Origin: Tatumella sp. JGM91
GTDB taxonomy: Bacteria; Pseudomonadota; Gammaproteobacteria; Enterobacterales; Enterobacteriaceae
Length of the DNA: 39,928 nucleotides
Reading direction: 5' to 3'
Assembly: GCF_018257575.1 (NCBI RefSeq)
Contig: NZ_JAERJP010000027.1
Location: 1 to 39,928, forward strand
Shown here: positions 6,763 to 15,586 of the stretch, in pieces
Numbering within the stretch: position 1 is the stretch's first letter
Layout: each line of letters opens with the position of its first letter
Made by a program: the position numbers and the translations under genes
The notes under the pieces: generated by a model
Database searches by the model: none
Told to the model about the DNA's origin: nothing
What the model saw: the letters and a program-made list of their open reading frames with translations, nothing else

Positions 6763-7962
6763 ATGCACAATAAAAGCACACTGCTGTTACTGACTCTGTC
6801 AGTAGCAGTGTTTGGTGTTATTACCACTGAAATCGCGGTTATCGGCTTATTACCCGGGCTGGTTTCACAACTGCATGTTACGCCGGTACGGGTAGGTTTA
6901 TTAGTCAGTATCTATGCAATAGTTGTTGCAGTCACCGGGCCGTTTATTACCCTGTCGCTTTCCGGATTTAATAAAAAGAAGGTACTGTTATCCATTCTGG
7001 CAGTCTTTATTATTTCTAATCTTATTTATGCGACTACGGATATTTTTAACCTGATGTTATTATTTCGCATTTTGCCAGCTCTGGCTCATGCTGTATTTTT
7101 TGCAGTGGCTCTGGTTGTTGCAGCAAATTCTGTACCTGAAGCCAAAAGAGCCGGTGCTGCGGCGATAGTCTTTGCAGGTGTTGCTGTCGGTCTGGTGTTA
7201 GGGGTACCGCTCAGTGCTCTGATTGCTGAAAATGTTTCTCTGGCGGCGGCATTTTACTTTGGTGCGGCAGCCTGTTTTATAGCGTTTATCGGGGTGTTAT
7301 TCTTTATTCCTTCCATGCCGGCACGCGAAAAGATGTCATTCAGAACCCGGGTCAGTGTGTTACGCAATAAGAGGCTATGGATGGCAATCATTACCGTTTC
7401 TATGATATTTGCGGCAATGTTCTCAGCTTTTAGCTATATCTCTGACTATTTATCCGGGGTTACCAAAATTAATAATAATTATATCAGTGCCATGCTGATT
7501 TTATTCGGGGTCTGTGGATTTATAGGTAACTTTATATTCAGTCATTTTCTGCAAAAAAATGTTATTCAGACTACACATTACTACCCTCTGATATTTGGTA
7601 TTGTTTTACTGTTGGTATGGTGGCTGGGTTTTTCGCCACTGGCAATGTGTTTACTCACTGTTTTCTGGGGTATCTGCCACTCTTCAGGGTTAGTTGTCAG
7701 TCAGACCTGGCTAATGGGTGAGGCGAGTGAAGCTCCTGAATTCGCTAACAGTCTGTATATGTCATTTTCTAATCTGGGGATTACTATTGGTTCATTAACC
7801 GGCGGGTGGTTTATTGCCCGCTTCGGCACCCATTCAGTCGTATTAAGCAGTATTATTTTTTCGATACTGGCTTTTTTAAGTATTGTCGCGAAAAATCGCG
7901 CCGGAAATACCGCCGGAAATACCGCATTATTATTAGCTCAGGACTCATCCAGTGATCAGTAA
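6763..7962 (+). CDS. MFS drug/metabolite exporter, DHA1 type
   Basis: This inner-membrane major facilitator has 399 residues and about 12 hydrophobic spans. The first helix carries GVITTEIAVIGLLPGLV, typical of the DHA1 group that includes AraJ and YdhP-like exporters. The substrate cannot be read from the sequence. ATG 6763 is chosen because AGAGGG lies 6 nt upstream; the longer frame from 6706 adds 19 residues without a ribosome site. The C-terminus contains an exact 12-bp tandem duplication (7900-7923) that repeats the residues AGNT in a soluble tail. The gene converges on a LysR regulator with 22 nt between stops. Codons are AT-rich compared with the genes to the right. Confidence 0.85.
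   Translation: MHNKSTLLLLTLSVAVFGVITTEIAVIGLLPGLVSQLHVTPVRVGLLVSIYAIVVAVTGPFITLSLSGFNKKKVLLSILAVFIISNLIYATTDIFNLMLLFRILPALAHAVFFAVALVVAANSVPEAKRAGAAAIVFAGVAVGLVLGVPLSALIAENVSLAAAFYFGAAACFIAFIGVLFFIPSMPAREKMSFRTRVSVLRNKRLWMAIITVSMIFAAMFSAFSYISDYLSGVTKINNNYISAMLILFGVCGFIGNFIFSHFLQKNVIQTTHYYPLIFGIVLLLVWWLGFSPLAMCLLTVFWGICHSSGLVVSQTWLMGEASEAPEFANSLYMSFSNLGITIGSLTGGWFIARFGTHSVVLSSIIFSILAFLSIVAKNRAGNTAGNTALLLAQDSSSDQ
7900..7923 (+). repeat. 12-bp tandem duplication inside the MFS gene
   Basis: GCCGGAAATACC occurs twice in perfect tandem (7900-7911 and 7912-7923). It keeps the frame and repeats AGNT near the C-terminus. It looks like a recent slippage event in a tolerant tail. Confidence 0.8.
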
Positions 7963-7984
7963 CAGACGGTGCTCTGACTGGTTA

Positions 7985-8896
7985 TTAGTCCAGTAAGCCA
8001 TCGGCTGCTGCCTGAAGCAACTCATCAGCCACATAGCGTATTTTTGGTAATAACTGGCGGTTTTTTGGCCAGAGGATACTGACGGGTATTTCTCCTCCGG
8101 AATATCCGTTCAGTACTTCTTTTAACTCCCCGCTTTTCAGATGTCTGCCCACCAGCCATAAGGGTAATTGTGATATTCCGCAGCCCGCCAGTACCGCTGA
8201 CAGCATTCCGTCACCATCCGCAAACTCATGGGTCGCGGGCGGAGTATAGCGGCTTATTTCGCCGTCAGGGTGTTTTAATAACCAGGATAAAGGCTGATGC
8301 CTGCGAAAGCCAGTGATGCAGTGATGCCTGTTCAGCTCCTGTGGTGTCACAGGTTCACCATACTGAGCAAGATAATCGGCAGCTGCACAGATAACCAGTT
8401 TTTGGGTCGTCAGTCGTCTGGCAACCAGGCCACTGCTGTCAGCGAGTTCTCCTATTCTGATAACCAGATCAATACCTTCTTCGATAGGATCAACAAACCT
8501 TTCACTGAAGGTTACGGTTAATGTCAGTTCCGGATAACGGCGTATTATTGTCAGTAACAGGGGCAGGATACGTTGTCTGCCAAATGCTGCCGGTAAATCA
8601 ACCCGCAACCGTCCGGCAGGCCGGGCAATATGTGAGGTCAGTTCAGCTTCGGCTTGCTGCAGGATGTCGAGGGCATTCTGACAGCTTTGCAGAAAACGTT
8701 CACCTTCCGGTGTCAGGCTTAACCGGCGGGTGGATCGCAGGAAAAGCTTGAGACCGAGGCGGTTTTCCAGACGGCTGACGCTTTTACCTACCGCAGATTT
8801 AGTCAGCCCGAGTCTTTCTGACGCTGCTGTAAAACTCCCTAACTGTGCGGTGGTAACAAAAGCGGTAACTCCGCCCAGATGTTCTGTATTTCTCAT
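7985..8896 (-). CDS. LysR-family transcriptional regulator
   Basis: This LysR-type regulator has 303 residues. The N-terminal winged helix-turn-helix is clear (residues about 10-66: FVTTAQLGSFTAASERLGLTK followed by SVSRLENRLGLKLFLRSTR). The effector-binding domain runs from about residue 92 and includes GIDLVIRIGEL, typical of the subgroup near DsdC/AaeR-like aldehyde and quinone responders. The start is divergent from the ghrA-type gene with 173 nt between, the usual layout for a LysR regulator and its target; the MFS exporter on the other side is convergent. I infer control of ghrA and autoregulation, but no clear T-N11-A box could be singled out. Confidence 0.88.
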   Translation of the reverse strand: MRNTEHLGGVTAFVTTAQLGSFTAASERLGLTKSAVGKSVSRLENRLGLKLFLRSTRRLSLTPEGERFLQSCQNALDILQQAEAELTSHIARPAGRLRVDLPAAFGRQRILPLLLTIIRRYPELTLTVTFSERFVDPIEEGIDLVIRIGELADSSGLVARRLTTQKLVICAAADYLAQYGEPVTPQELNRHHCITGFRRHQPLSWLLKHPDGEISRYTPPATHEFADGDGMLSAVLAGCGISQLPLWLVGRHLKSGELKEVLNGYSGGEIPVSILWPKNRQLLPKIRYVADELLQAAADGLLD

Positions 8897-9069
8897 AGAA
8901 TGATCCGTCTCTGCCTGAGATAAAGGAGCGGCTGAATGCCTGACGCCGTATAGCTGAATAATACAGAATAATTTCTGCCGGGTAATAATATTCCCGGTCT
9001 TCTCCGGCCAGATATGTTAATGATAAGCAAGTTTACAGGGGGTTATTTATACAATCGGGAATCTTAACT

Positions 9070-9996
9070 ATGCATATAATTTGTCAGTTCGGGGATGATT
9101 ACGCTCTTGCCAGCCACTGGGTTACCTGTCTTAAGCAACAGCTGCCCGGGGCAAAGGTTTCGGTATGGCAGCCCCATATGCCACCGGCCGATTTCGCCAT
9201 CGTCTGGAATCCTTCTCAGGAAATGCTGGATCAGCAGATTTCCCTGAAAGCCATATTTAATGCCGGGGCCGGGGTTGATGCTATCCGTCAATTGAGGTTG
9301 TCTGAGGATATTCCGGTGATCCGGCTGGAAGATGCAGGGATGGCTGAACAGATGAGTGACTATATTTCTCATGCGGTATTACATCACTACCGTGAAATGG
9401 ATGAGTATGCTGTACAGTCTGAAAAAAAGATCTGGCAGGTACGTTCGCCACGCAATAAAAATGAGTACAGTGTCGGGATCTTAGGTTTTGGTGTTCTGGG
9501 ACAGGCGGTTGCTGAACGCATACATGCATTAGGTTTCAGAGTAAATGCATGGAGCAGAACCCCCCATAGCAGCCGCAATATTACTTTGTATAGCGGCGAT
9601 AGCAGATTAAATGATTTTCTGTCAGCCAGCCGGATTCTCGTCTGCCTGTTACCATTAACCCCGTCAACCCGGGGGATCCTGTGTACGGCACATTTTCACT
9701 GGTTACCGGATGGTGCTTATATCATTAATGCCGGCAGAGGGGAGCACCTGGTGAATGATGACCTGCTTCAGGCGTTAGACAGTGGAAAAATTGCCGGCGC
9801 AACACTGGATGTTGTCGGGCAGGAACCGCTGCCGTCGTATCACCCTTTCTGGCAGCATCATAAAATTCGTATAACTCCGCATATTTCTGCCGCGACTTTA
9901 CCCGCAGTTGCGGTCAGGCAAATTAGTGAAAAGATTACAGCAATTTTAGCCGGAGCCGGCGTCTCCGGGCGGCTGGATATGTGTAATGGCTATTAA
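9070..9996 (+). CDS. ghrA: Glyoxylate/hydroxypyruvate reductase A (GhrA)
   Basis: This NAD(P)H-dependent D-isomer-specific 2-hydroxyacid dehydrogenase has 308 residues (E. coli GhrA 312). It should reduce glyoxylate to glycolate and hydroxypyruvate to glycerate in the cytosol. The Rossmann motif GILGFGVLGQAV and the catalytic arginine (NAGRG), glutamate (GQEPLP) and histidine (ITPHIS) are present. RLEDAGMAEQMSDY near residue 82 and the C-terminal GY match GhrA rather than SerA or GhrB. It is divergent from the LysR gene, which probably regulates it. The ribosome site is modest (GGGA about 9 nt before ATG). Confidence 0.87.
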   Translation: MHIICQFGDDYALASHWVTCLKQQLPGAKVSVWQPHMPPADFAIVWNPSQEMLDQQISLKAIFNAGAGVDAIRQLRLSEDIPVIRLEDAGMAEQMSDYISHAVLHHYREMDEYAVQSEKKIWQVRSPRNKNEYSVGILGFGVLGQAVAERIHALGFRVNAWSRTPHSSRNITLYSGDSRLNDFLSASRILVCLLPLTPSTRGILCTAHFHWLPDGAYIINAGRGEHLVNDDLLQALDSGKIAGATLDVVGQEPLPSYHPFWQHHKIRITPHISAATLPAVAVRQISEKITAILAGAGVSGRLDMCNGY

Positions 9997-10280
9997 CTGT
10001 GATCCGCGGTTGTCGTAATAACGGATAAGCCTTCAGGCATCGCCGAACCAGTTATAACCCCGGCTTTTCCAGTAACCACCGGGGGATTGGTCCGTGACGA
10101 AAATAGTGGCGATATGTCCGGCATTTTACATTCCGGTTTGACCGGTATCCTCAGGCGCTGCGGATCGCCGAAGTCCGGCGGCAGGGCCTGGCCGTCAAAA
10201 TCAGGGACCGGAAGGGGTTGCGGGTGTAACGGTATCCTGGCAGAAGAAATACCGTTGCTGATAACCGGCTACCCGGAACG
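9997..10280. other. Intergenic region after ghrA
   Basis: This is a GC-rich gap of 284 nt between convergent genes. A 76-codon plus frame (10087-10317) is rich in Gly, Ser and Cys, overlaps the next gene, and lacks a ribosome site. I find no supported gene or clear terminator, and a decayed gene remnant cannot be excluded. Confidence 0.4.
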
Positions 10281-10640
10281 TTATTGTACGGATTGCAGCA
10301 GTATCAGACAGCGCTGACTGGTCGTCCTGGCTTGTTGCTGCTGATCGGCGCTCAGCCTGTTCCACTCCTTCACCACTGCATTTCCTGCCGTACTATTATA
10401 GTGATACTTCCGCAATGAATAATCGGAATTAGAACCTTCAACGGTTTTTTCCAGTACCCGGGTAAAGTTATCTGCGGTGACCTGTTCTGGCCCGCTTGCA
10501 ACGGCACACAGTAACGAACGGTAATAATGCATGGTATCTGGCGGAACTGTTTTCGGCCACAGCCAGAGGGAGGCAATAATCATCAGTATCAGCAGCAGGT
10601 AAAACTTCCGGCGACGGAACAAAGTGACAGACAGTGACAT
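10281..10640 (-). CDS. Hypothetical membrane-anchored protein
   Basis: I do not recognise this gene. It encodes 119 residues. A basic N-terminus (FRRRKF) leads into one hydrophobic segment (about residues 13-29, ending SLWLWP), so it is probably anchored in the inner membrane with the rest in the periplasm. The soluble part has two cysteines (Cys45 and Cys110), which could form a disulfide, and a glutamine-rich stretch SADQQQQARTT. Its base use resembles its neighbours. It is divergent from gcd with about 230 nt between. The ribosome site is weak, so the start is uncertain. Confidence 0.6.
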   Translation of the reverse strand: MSLSVTLFRRRKFYLLLILMIIASLWLWPKTVPPDTMHYYRSLLCAVASGPEQVTADNFTRVLEKTVEGSNSDYSLRKYHYNSTAGNAVVKEWNRLSADQQQQARTTSQRCLILLQSVQ

Positions 10641-10873
10641 ATTCGGTATTCACAATTTATGCAGGCTAAGAGTTTTGCCGGATAATATCACAGAAAAGTC
10701 ACATATTTTTAAACCAGTAGCAAATTCCCCCGGTTATGCTGAGCAGGATGTAGCCATATTTATCTGTAAAATCATATTTAAGCAGCAATTACCAGTGTAA
10801 ATGTTTATCAAATGTTCTGTTTTTGTTTTCAGTATGTATAATCTGGTTTCACTTAAAACCAGGGTGTATACGT

Positions 10874-13309
10874 ATGACCTCGACATCAAAAAAAAAGCCT
10901 TTATGGCTCAAAACAGGTAGTTTTTTACTTGGGATAATACTCGTACTGACCGCCATTTTTTTTATTTATGGCGGTATCAAACTGATCTCACTGGGGGGAA
11001 GCTGGTATTTTCTGATCTCGGGTATTCTGATGCTGATCAGCGGCTATCTTTTGCTACGCGGCCGTTCTTCCGGGGCAGTGCTTTATATTCTGACCATGGC
11101 CGGGACCATTCTATGGGCGCTTGCCGATGCGGGGCTTAATTTCTGGCCGTTAATTTCCCGACTGATGTATCCGGGCGGACTGGCAATTATTGCATTCTTA
11201 TTACTGCCTCCTTTGCGCCGTTATGAAAACCGTGCATCGGAGTGGAAAAGTGCTTATCTGTTAGGCTTGCTGTCTGTTGTGGCCTTTGCGGTGTCATTTG
11301 GTTATATGTTTGTCCCCCATGATCCGGTGCCATTTGCTGGCCAGCAACAGCCGCTGGTACCTGTAGCCAAAGACCGGATGCAGAAAAACTGGGACAACTA
11401 CGGTAATACCCCCGGTGGCAGCCGCTTTGTCGCGCTGGATCAGATTAACCGGAATAATATTTCAGCACTGAAACCTGCCTGGACTTTCCACACCGGGGAT
11501 ATTCCCCTTAGTCCTGATGGTAACGGTGCAGAAGATCAACAAACACCTTTGCAGATCGGGGACCGTGTTTTCCTGTGTACTCCCCATAACAATGTGATTG
11601 CGGTTGATGCGGATACAGGGAAGCAGATCTGGAAAGCTGATATCAACGCCAAATCGTCTGTCTGGATGCGCTGCCGTGGTCTGGCTTATTTTGATGCGAC
11701 CGCGCCGGTACCGCAGCCAACTGTACCTGGCAGTACGCTACCGGCTCCGGTGGCTACGGTAAATGCCGGAGGCTGTGAACGTCGTATTCTGATGAATACT
11801 ATCGATGACCGCCTGATTGCGCTGAACGCTGACAATGGTGAATTCTGTGAAGACTTTGGTAACAAAGGTACAGTGAATCTGTTAGCCGGGATGGGCCATG
11901 CGCCGGATCCGCAATATGTGATCACATCGGCACCGACCCTGGCGGGTACGACTGTGGTGGTCGGTGGCCGGGTATCTGATAACGTCAGTACGGATATGCC
12001 CGGTGGTGTGATCCGTGGGTATGACGTTATCACGGGAGCGTTGCGCTGGGCCTTTGATGCGGGCAACAAGGATCCTAATACAGTACTGAAAACCGGAGAA
12101 CATTATGTCAGGAGTACCCCGAATTCATGGGCTCCGATGTCTTATGATCCGTCGATGAATACCGTATTTATGCCGATGGGCAGTTCTTCTGTTGATATCT
12201 GGGGAGCAAACCGCACAGCACTGGATCATAAATACGGTGCTTCTGTGCTTGCTGTTGATGCGACCACAGGTAAAGAAAAATGGGTATATCAGACAGTCCG
12301 CAATGATCTGTGGGACTTTGATGTTCCTATGCAACCGGGCCTGATTGATTTTAAAACCGGCGATGGCAGTGAAAAACCGGCAGTCGTTGTGGGCACCAAA
12401 GCAGGACAGATTTATGTGCTGGATCGTCTGACAGGAAAACCACTGACCAAAGTGGAAAATGTCACAGTGCAGGGCGGAGGGATCCCGGGGGAGCAATACA
12501 GCTATACTCAGCCACGTTCTGTCGGGATGCCACAAATTGGTGCGCAGACATTAAAAGAGTCTGATATGTGGGGGGCCACCCCTTTTGACCAGCTGGTATG
12601 TCGTATCAGCTTTAAATCAATGCGTTATAACGGACTCTATACCGCACCAGGTACCGATAAATCGCTGAGCTTCCCTGGTTCTCTGGGAGGAATGAACTGG
12701 GGCAGTCTGTCTGTCGACCCGGTGAACCACTACATCTTTGTCAACGATATGCGCCTCGGCCTGTGGCAGCAGCTGATCAAAGCCGACCCTGAGGCACAGA
12801 CTGCGGTGAATACCGGCGGTGAGGCTGTTAATACCGGAATGGGCGCCGTACCGATGAAAGGTGCACCTTATTCGGTGAATAAAAACCGCTTTATGTCTCC
12901 GCTGGGTATTCCATGTCAGGCACCACCGTTCGGTACTCTGAGTGCTATTGATATGAATACGCAGAAAATTGTCTGGCAGGTGCCGGTGGGTACGGTTCAG
13001 GATACCGGCCCGTTCGGCATTAAAATGGGGGTAAAAATGCCTGTCGGTATGCCAACACTGGGCGGTACGCTGGCGACACAGGGCGGGCTGGTATTTATTG
13101 CCGGGACCCAGGATTACTACCTGCGTGCTTTTGACAGCTCAACCGGTAAAGAAGTATGGAAAGCGCGTTTACCTGTCGGCAGTCAGGGCGGACCGATGAG
13201 CTATGTTTCGCCGAAGACCGGTAAACAGTATATCCTGATTTCTGCGGGTGGCGGACGTCAGTCTCCGGACCGCGGTGATTATGTGATTGCTTACGCACTG
13301 GACAAATAA
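10874..13309 (+). CDS. gcd: Membrane-bound PQQ-dependent glucose dehydrogenase
   Basis: Quinoprotein glucose dehydrogenase oxidises glucose to gluconolactone in the periplasm with the cofactor PQQ and passes electrons to ubiquinone. It has 811 residues (E. coli 796). The first 140 or so form about five membrane spans. The remainder is the eight-bladed PQQ propeller with W-motifs such as GKQIWKADI and GKEKWVYQT. The substrate/PQQ region RNDLWDFDVPMQP carries the conserved Asp, followed by the Lys in VVVGTKAGQIYVLDR. I start at ATG 10874 (AGGGTG upstream) rather than 10823, which adds 17 residues. No pqq genes lie in this window. E. coli cannot make PQQ, but many Erwiniaceae can, giving gluconate secretion. 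Confidence 0.95.
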   Translation: MTSTSKKKPLWLKTGSFLLGIILVLTAIFFIYGGIKLISLGGSWYFLISGILMLISGYLLLRGRSSGAVLYILTMAGTILWALADAGLNFWPLISRLMYPGGLAIIAFLLLPPLRRYENRASEWKSAYLLGLLSVVAFAVSFGYMFVPHDPVPFAGQQQPLVPVAKDRMQKNWDNYGNTPGGSRFVALDQINRNNISALKPAWTFHTGDIPLSPDGNGAEDQQTPLQIGDRVFLCTPHNNVIAVDADTGKQIWKADINAKSSVWMRCRGLAYFDATAPVPQPTVPGSTLPAPVATVNAGGCERRILMNTIDDRLIALNADNGEFCEDFGNKGTVNLLAGMGHAPDPQYVITSAPTLAGTTVVVGGRVSDNVSTDMPGGVIRGYDVITGALRWAFDAGNKDPNTVLKTGEHYVRSTPNSWAPMSYDPSMNTVFMPMGSSSVDIWGANRTALDHKYGASVLAVDATTGKEKWVYQTVRNDLWDFDVPMQPGLIDFKTGDGSEKPAVVVGTKAGQIYVLDRLTGKPLTKVENVTVQGGGIPGEQYSYTQPRSVGMPQIGAQTLKESDMWGATPFDQLVCRISFKSMRYNGLYTAPGTDKSLSFPGSLGGMNWGSLSVDPVNHYIFVNDMRLGLWQQLIKADPEAQTAVNTGGEAVNTGMGAVPMKGAPYSVNKNRFMSPLGIPCQAPPFGTLSAIDMNTQKIVWQVPVGTVQDTGPFGIKMGVKMPVGMPTLGGTLATQGGLVFIAGTQDYYLRAFDSSTGKEVWKARLPVGSQGGPMSYVSPKTGKQYILISAGGGRQSPDRGDYVIAYALDK

Positions 13310-13313
13310 TCAT

Positions 13314-13349
13314 AATACAACCGCCCCCCGAAAGGGGGCGGATTGTATT
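13314..13349. terminator. Shared bidirectional terminator of gcd and mgtE
   Basis: CCGCCCCC (13321-13328) pairs with GGGGGCGG (13334-13341). The flanking AATACAA (13314-13320) pairs with TTGTATT (13343-13349), with one bulged A at 13342. The mgtE stop codon (13348-13350) overlaps the right arm, and the gcd stop ends 4 nt left of it. One structure appears to end both convergent transcripts. Confidence 0.8.
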
Positions 13350-14775
13350 AATGAAGCAGGAACAGGGTTGCCAGACCGAGAAAGATAAAAAAACCGCCGG
13401 TATCCGTCATGGCGGTAATCAGTACGCTGGAACCAATAGCAGGGTCCCGCTTCAGTTTGGTCATTATTAGCGGAATTAATACCCCCATACAGGCAGCAAG
13501 CAACAGGTTAAGGATCATAGCCAGCATCATCACTCCGCCCAATGCCAGGTTGTGATACAGCAGCCAGGTTATCAGCCCCATAATACCGCCCCAGAAAATC
13601 CCGTTAATTAACGCGACCCCAAGCTCCCGCAGAAACAGAAATGAAAAGTTACCCGGTTCGACCTGATGTAAAGCGAGGGCCCGGACAATCATGGTGATGG
13701 TCTGATTTCCGGTATTACCGCCGATACCGGCAACAATCGGCATCAGCGTCGCCAGGGCGACTAAATGGGCAATGGTATCTTCAAACAGACCTATCACCCT
13801 TGACGCAATAAATGCTGTACACAGATTAAGTGCCAGCCAGGCCCAGCGATTCTTTACCGCTTTACTGACCGGGGCAAAAACATCTTCTTCCTGACTGACC
13901 CCGCCCATTTTTCGGATGCTGGACTCATTTTCCTGATTCACCAGGTCGATAATATCTTCAATCGCGATACGGCCGATCAACCGTTGTTTCGGGTCAGTGA
14001 CCGCGGCCGAAATCAGGTTATAACGTTCAAAAGCACTGGCGGCATCTTCAGCCTTATCTTCCAGCCGGAAGGTCACCGGTGAGGAATTCATGATATCGCA
14101 GACTTTACGATCCGGGGCATTGACCAGAATATCGGTCAGCATCAGTTCACCCAGTAACCGGTTATCACTGTCAGTAATAAATAATTTATCAGTACCCTCA
14201 GGAATTTTTCCTTTACGGCGCAGAAAGCGTTGCACAACCCCGAGTCTGATATCACTACGCACGGTGATAAAGTTGAAATCCATCACCCGTGCCACACCAT
14301 CAACGTCATTTTTGATGATATTCAGCAAGTCGGAGCGTTGTTTCGGGGTCAGCGAAGTCAGCAGCCGTCCGGTCAGGTCGCGTGGCAGAAAACGGGCCAG
14401 CCATGCCTGGTCGTCGATATCCAGCGGGGCGATCGCTTGCAGAATATCTTTGTCTGTCATCGGCTCGGTCAGACTTTCCCAGACATTTTCCGACGCTTCA
14501 ACCAGTACCCGCCCGCGATGTTCAGCCGGGACCATTTGCCACAGTGCCTGGCGGGCATCCTCGGGAAGTGACTCCAGAATATCTGCAATATCAGCAGCAT
14601 GCAGATTATCGAGATCAGTTGTGAGTTGTTTACAGAGCGGGCCCAGTTGTGGATCGGTCAGGCAGGTCTTTGCCGGGTATTTTAACAGGCCAGTGATTAG
14701 CGCCGGGTTATTCAGTAACCCGGTAATAATATTCTGACGTTTTTGCTGCAATGTACGGGTATGAGGTACGGGCAT
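13348..14775 (-). CDS. mgtE: Magnesium transporter MgtE
   Basis: This MgtE-type Mg2+ channel has 475 residues. Domains in order are a helical N domain (about residues 40-135, with HAADIADILESLPEDAR), a CBS pair (about 140-270) that senses cytosolic Mg2+, a connecting helix, and five membrane spans from about residue 315. The signature GIGGNTGNQ and the pore segment DPAIGSS, followed by T-x-x-TD-x-x-G, are intact. MgtE is absent from E. coli K-12 but common in other enterobacteria. The gene has its own unit, facing gcd. I could not make out an Mg2+-sensing leader RNA in the 200 nt upstream. Confidence 0.95.
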   Translation of the reverse strand: MPVPHTRTLQQKRQNIITGLLNNPALITGLLKYPAKTCLTDPQLGPLCKQLTTDLDNLHAADIADILESLPEDARQALWQMVPAEHRGRVLVEASENVWESLTEPMTDKDILQAIAPLDIDDQAWLARFLPRDLTGRLLTSLTPKQRSDLLNIIKNDVDGVARVMDFNFITVRSDIRLGVVQRFLRRKGKIPEGTDKLFITDSDNRLLGELMLTDILVNAPDRKVCDIMNSSPVTFRLEDKAEDAASAFERYNLISAAVTDPKQRLIGRIAIEDIIDLVNQENESSIRKMGGVSQEEDVFAPVSKAVKNRWAWLALNLCTAFIASRVIGLFEDTIAHLVALATLMPIVAGIGGNTGNQTITMIVRALALHQVEPGNFSFLFLRELGVALINGIFWGGIMGLITWLLYHNLALGGVMMLAMILNLLLAACMGVLIPLIMTKLKRDPAIGSSVLITAMTDTGGFFIFLGLATLFLLH

Positions 14776-14973
14776 ACAACATCCTCTGTTAGAAACCAGC
14801 GTGGTTAATCCGGCGCAAGATATAATTAATCATAAACGAAAATATAAACAGACGGGCCGGGAAGTGACGGAAAACAGTGATGAGCTGCTGCAGATGAGGT
14901 CCGGACGGACTAATAATAATGATCCCTGCCTCCGGCACGCAACGCTGCCGCAAATGAGACAGGGCAGAGTCAC

Positions 14974-15585
14974 TTATTTGATAGATGTTTTCTGAGCCAG
15001 CAGGGTGGCAAAGCGCATACGGATACGCTGACCATTAGCATCAGTTTTATGCAGTTCACCGTGGTGTTCATTATATTTCAGAATATGCCAGTTACGATAA
15101 TAATGGCTTAACTCCCCGGATTTAAAGGTAAAAGGAAAATCCAGCGGGCAGGGAGTATCAGTGGTATCCATAGCTGCAACAATCAGGTTAAAGCCTTCTT
15201 TTGCAGTGGATGCCTGCATATCGGCAATCAGTTGCGGGATGGTCTCAGGCTGCAGGAACATCATTACCACGGTCGAGATGACTAACTGAAAGCTGCCGTT
15301 AAACCGGTGGTGGTTTACATCGATATTTTCACAGCGAATATGGGAAAGCTGTTCCTGATCGATCATTTGTTGCAGATGAGCCAGACTGGCCGGATTATTA
15401 TCCCAGCCAATAATATCAAAGCCATGGGCGTTAAGGTATAAGCTGTTACGTCCCCGCCCACAGCCAATATCCAGTGCTTTCCCGACCGTTAAACGGGGGA
15501 GTGCTTCCCGCAGCTCGGAATGGGGAAGTGAGAGCTGATACTTCTCTGCATAATAGTTATCAGGCCGGAGAGAGTGCTTATCCAT
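14974..15585 (-). CDS. tehB: Tellurite-resistance methyltransferase TehB
   Basis: This SAM-dependent methyltransferase has 203 residues (E. coli TehB 197). Motif I reads ALDIGCGRGRNSLYL, followed by the acidic end of strand 2 (IIGWD). NYYAEKYQLSLPHSEL at the N-terminus is typical of TehB. TehB methylates tellurite or selenite; its normal substrate is unknown. The start lies one nucleotide after the ppx stop, so it is the last gene of ppk-ppx-tehB. No tehA partner is present. Translation coupling to ppx is likely. This linkage to polyphosphate genes is not the E. coli arrangement. Confidence 0.9.
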   Translation of the reverse strand: MDKHSLRPDNYYAEKYQLSLPHSELREALPRLTVGKALDIGCGRGRNSLYLNAHGFDIIGWDNNPASLAHLQQMIDQEQLSHIRCENIDVNHHRFNGSFQLVISTVVMMFLQPETIPQLIADMQASTAKEGFNLIVAAMDTTDTPCPLDFPFTFKSGELSHYYRNWHILKYNEHHGELHKTDANGQRIRMRFATLLAQKTSIK

Positions 15586-15586
15586 G

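Noticed and set aside
10087-10317. 76-codon plus frame after ghrA
   Set aside because: It is Gly/Cys-rich, overlaps the opposite gene and has no ribosome site. A pseudogene was considered, but no other frame gave a family match.
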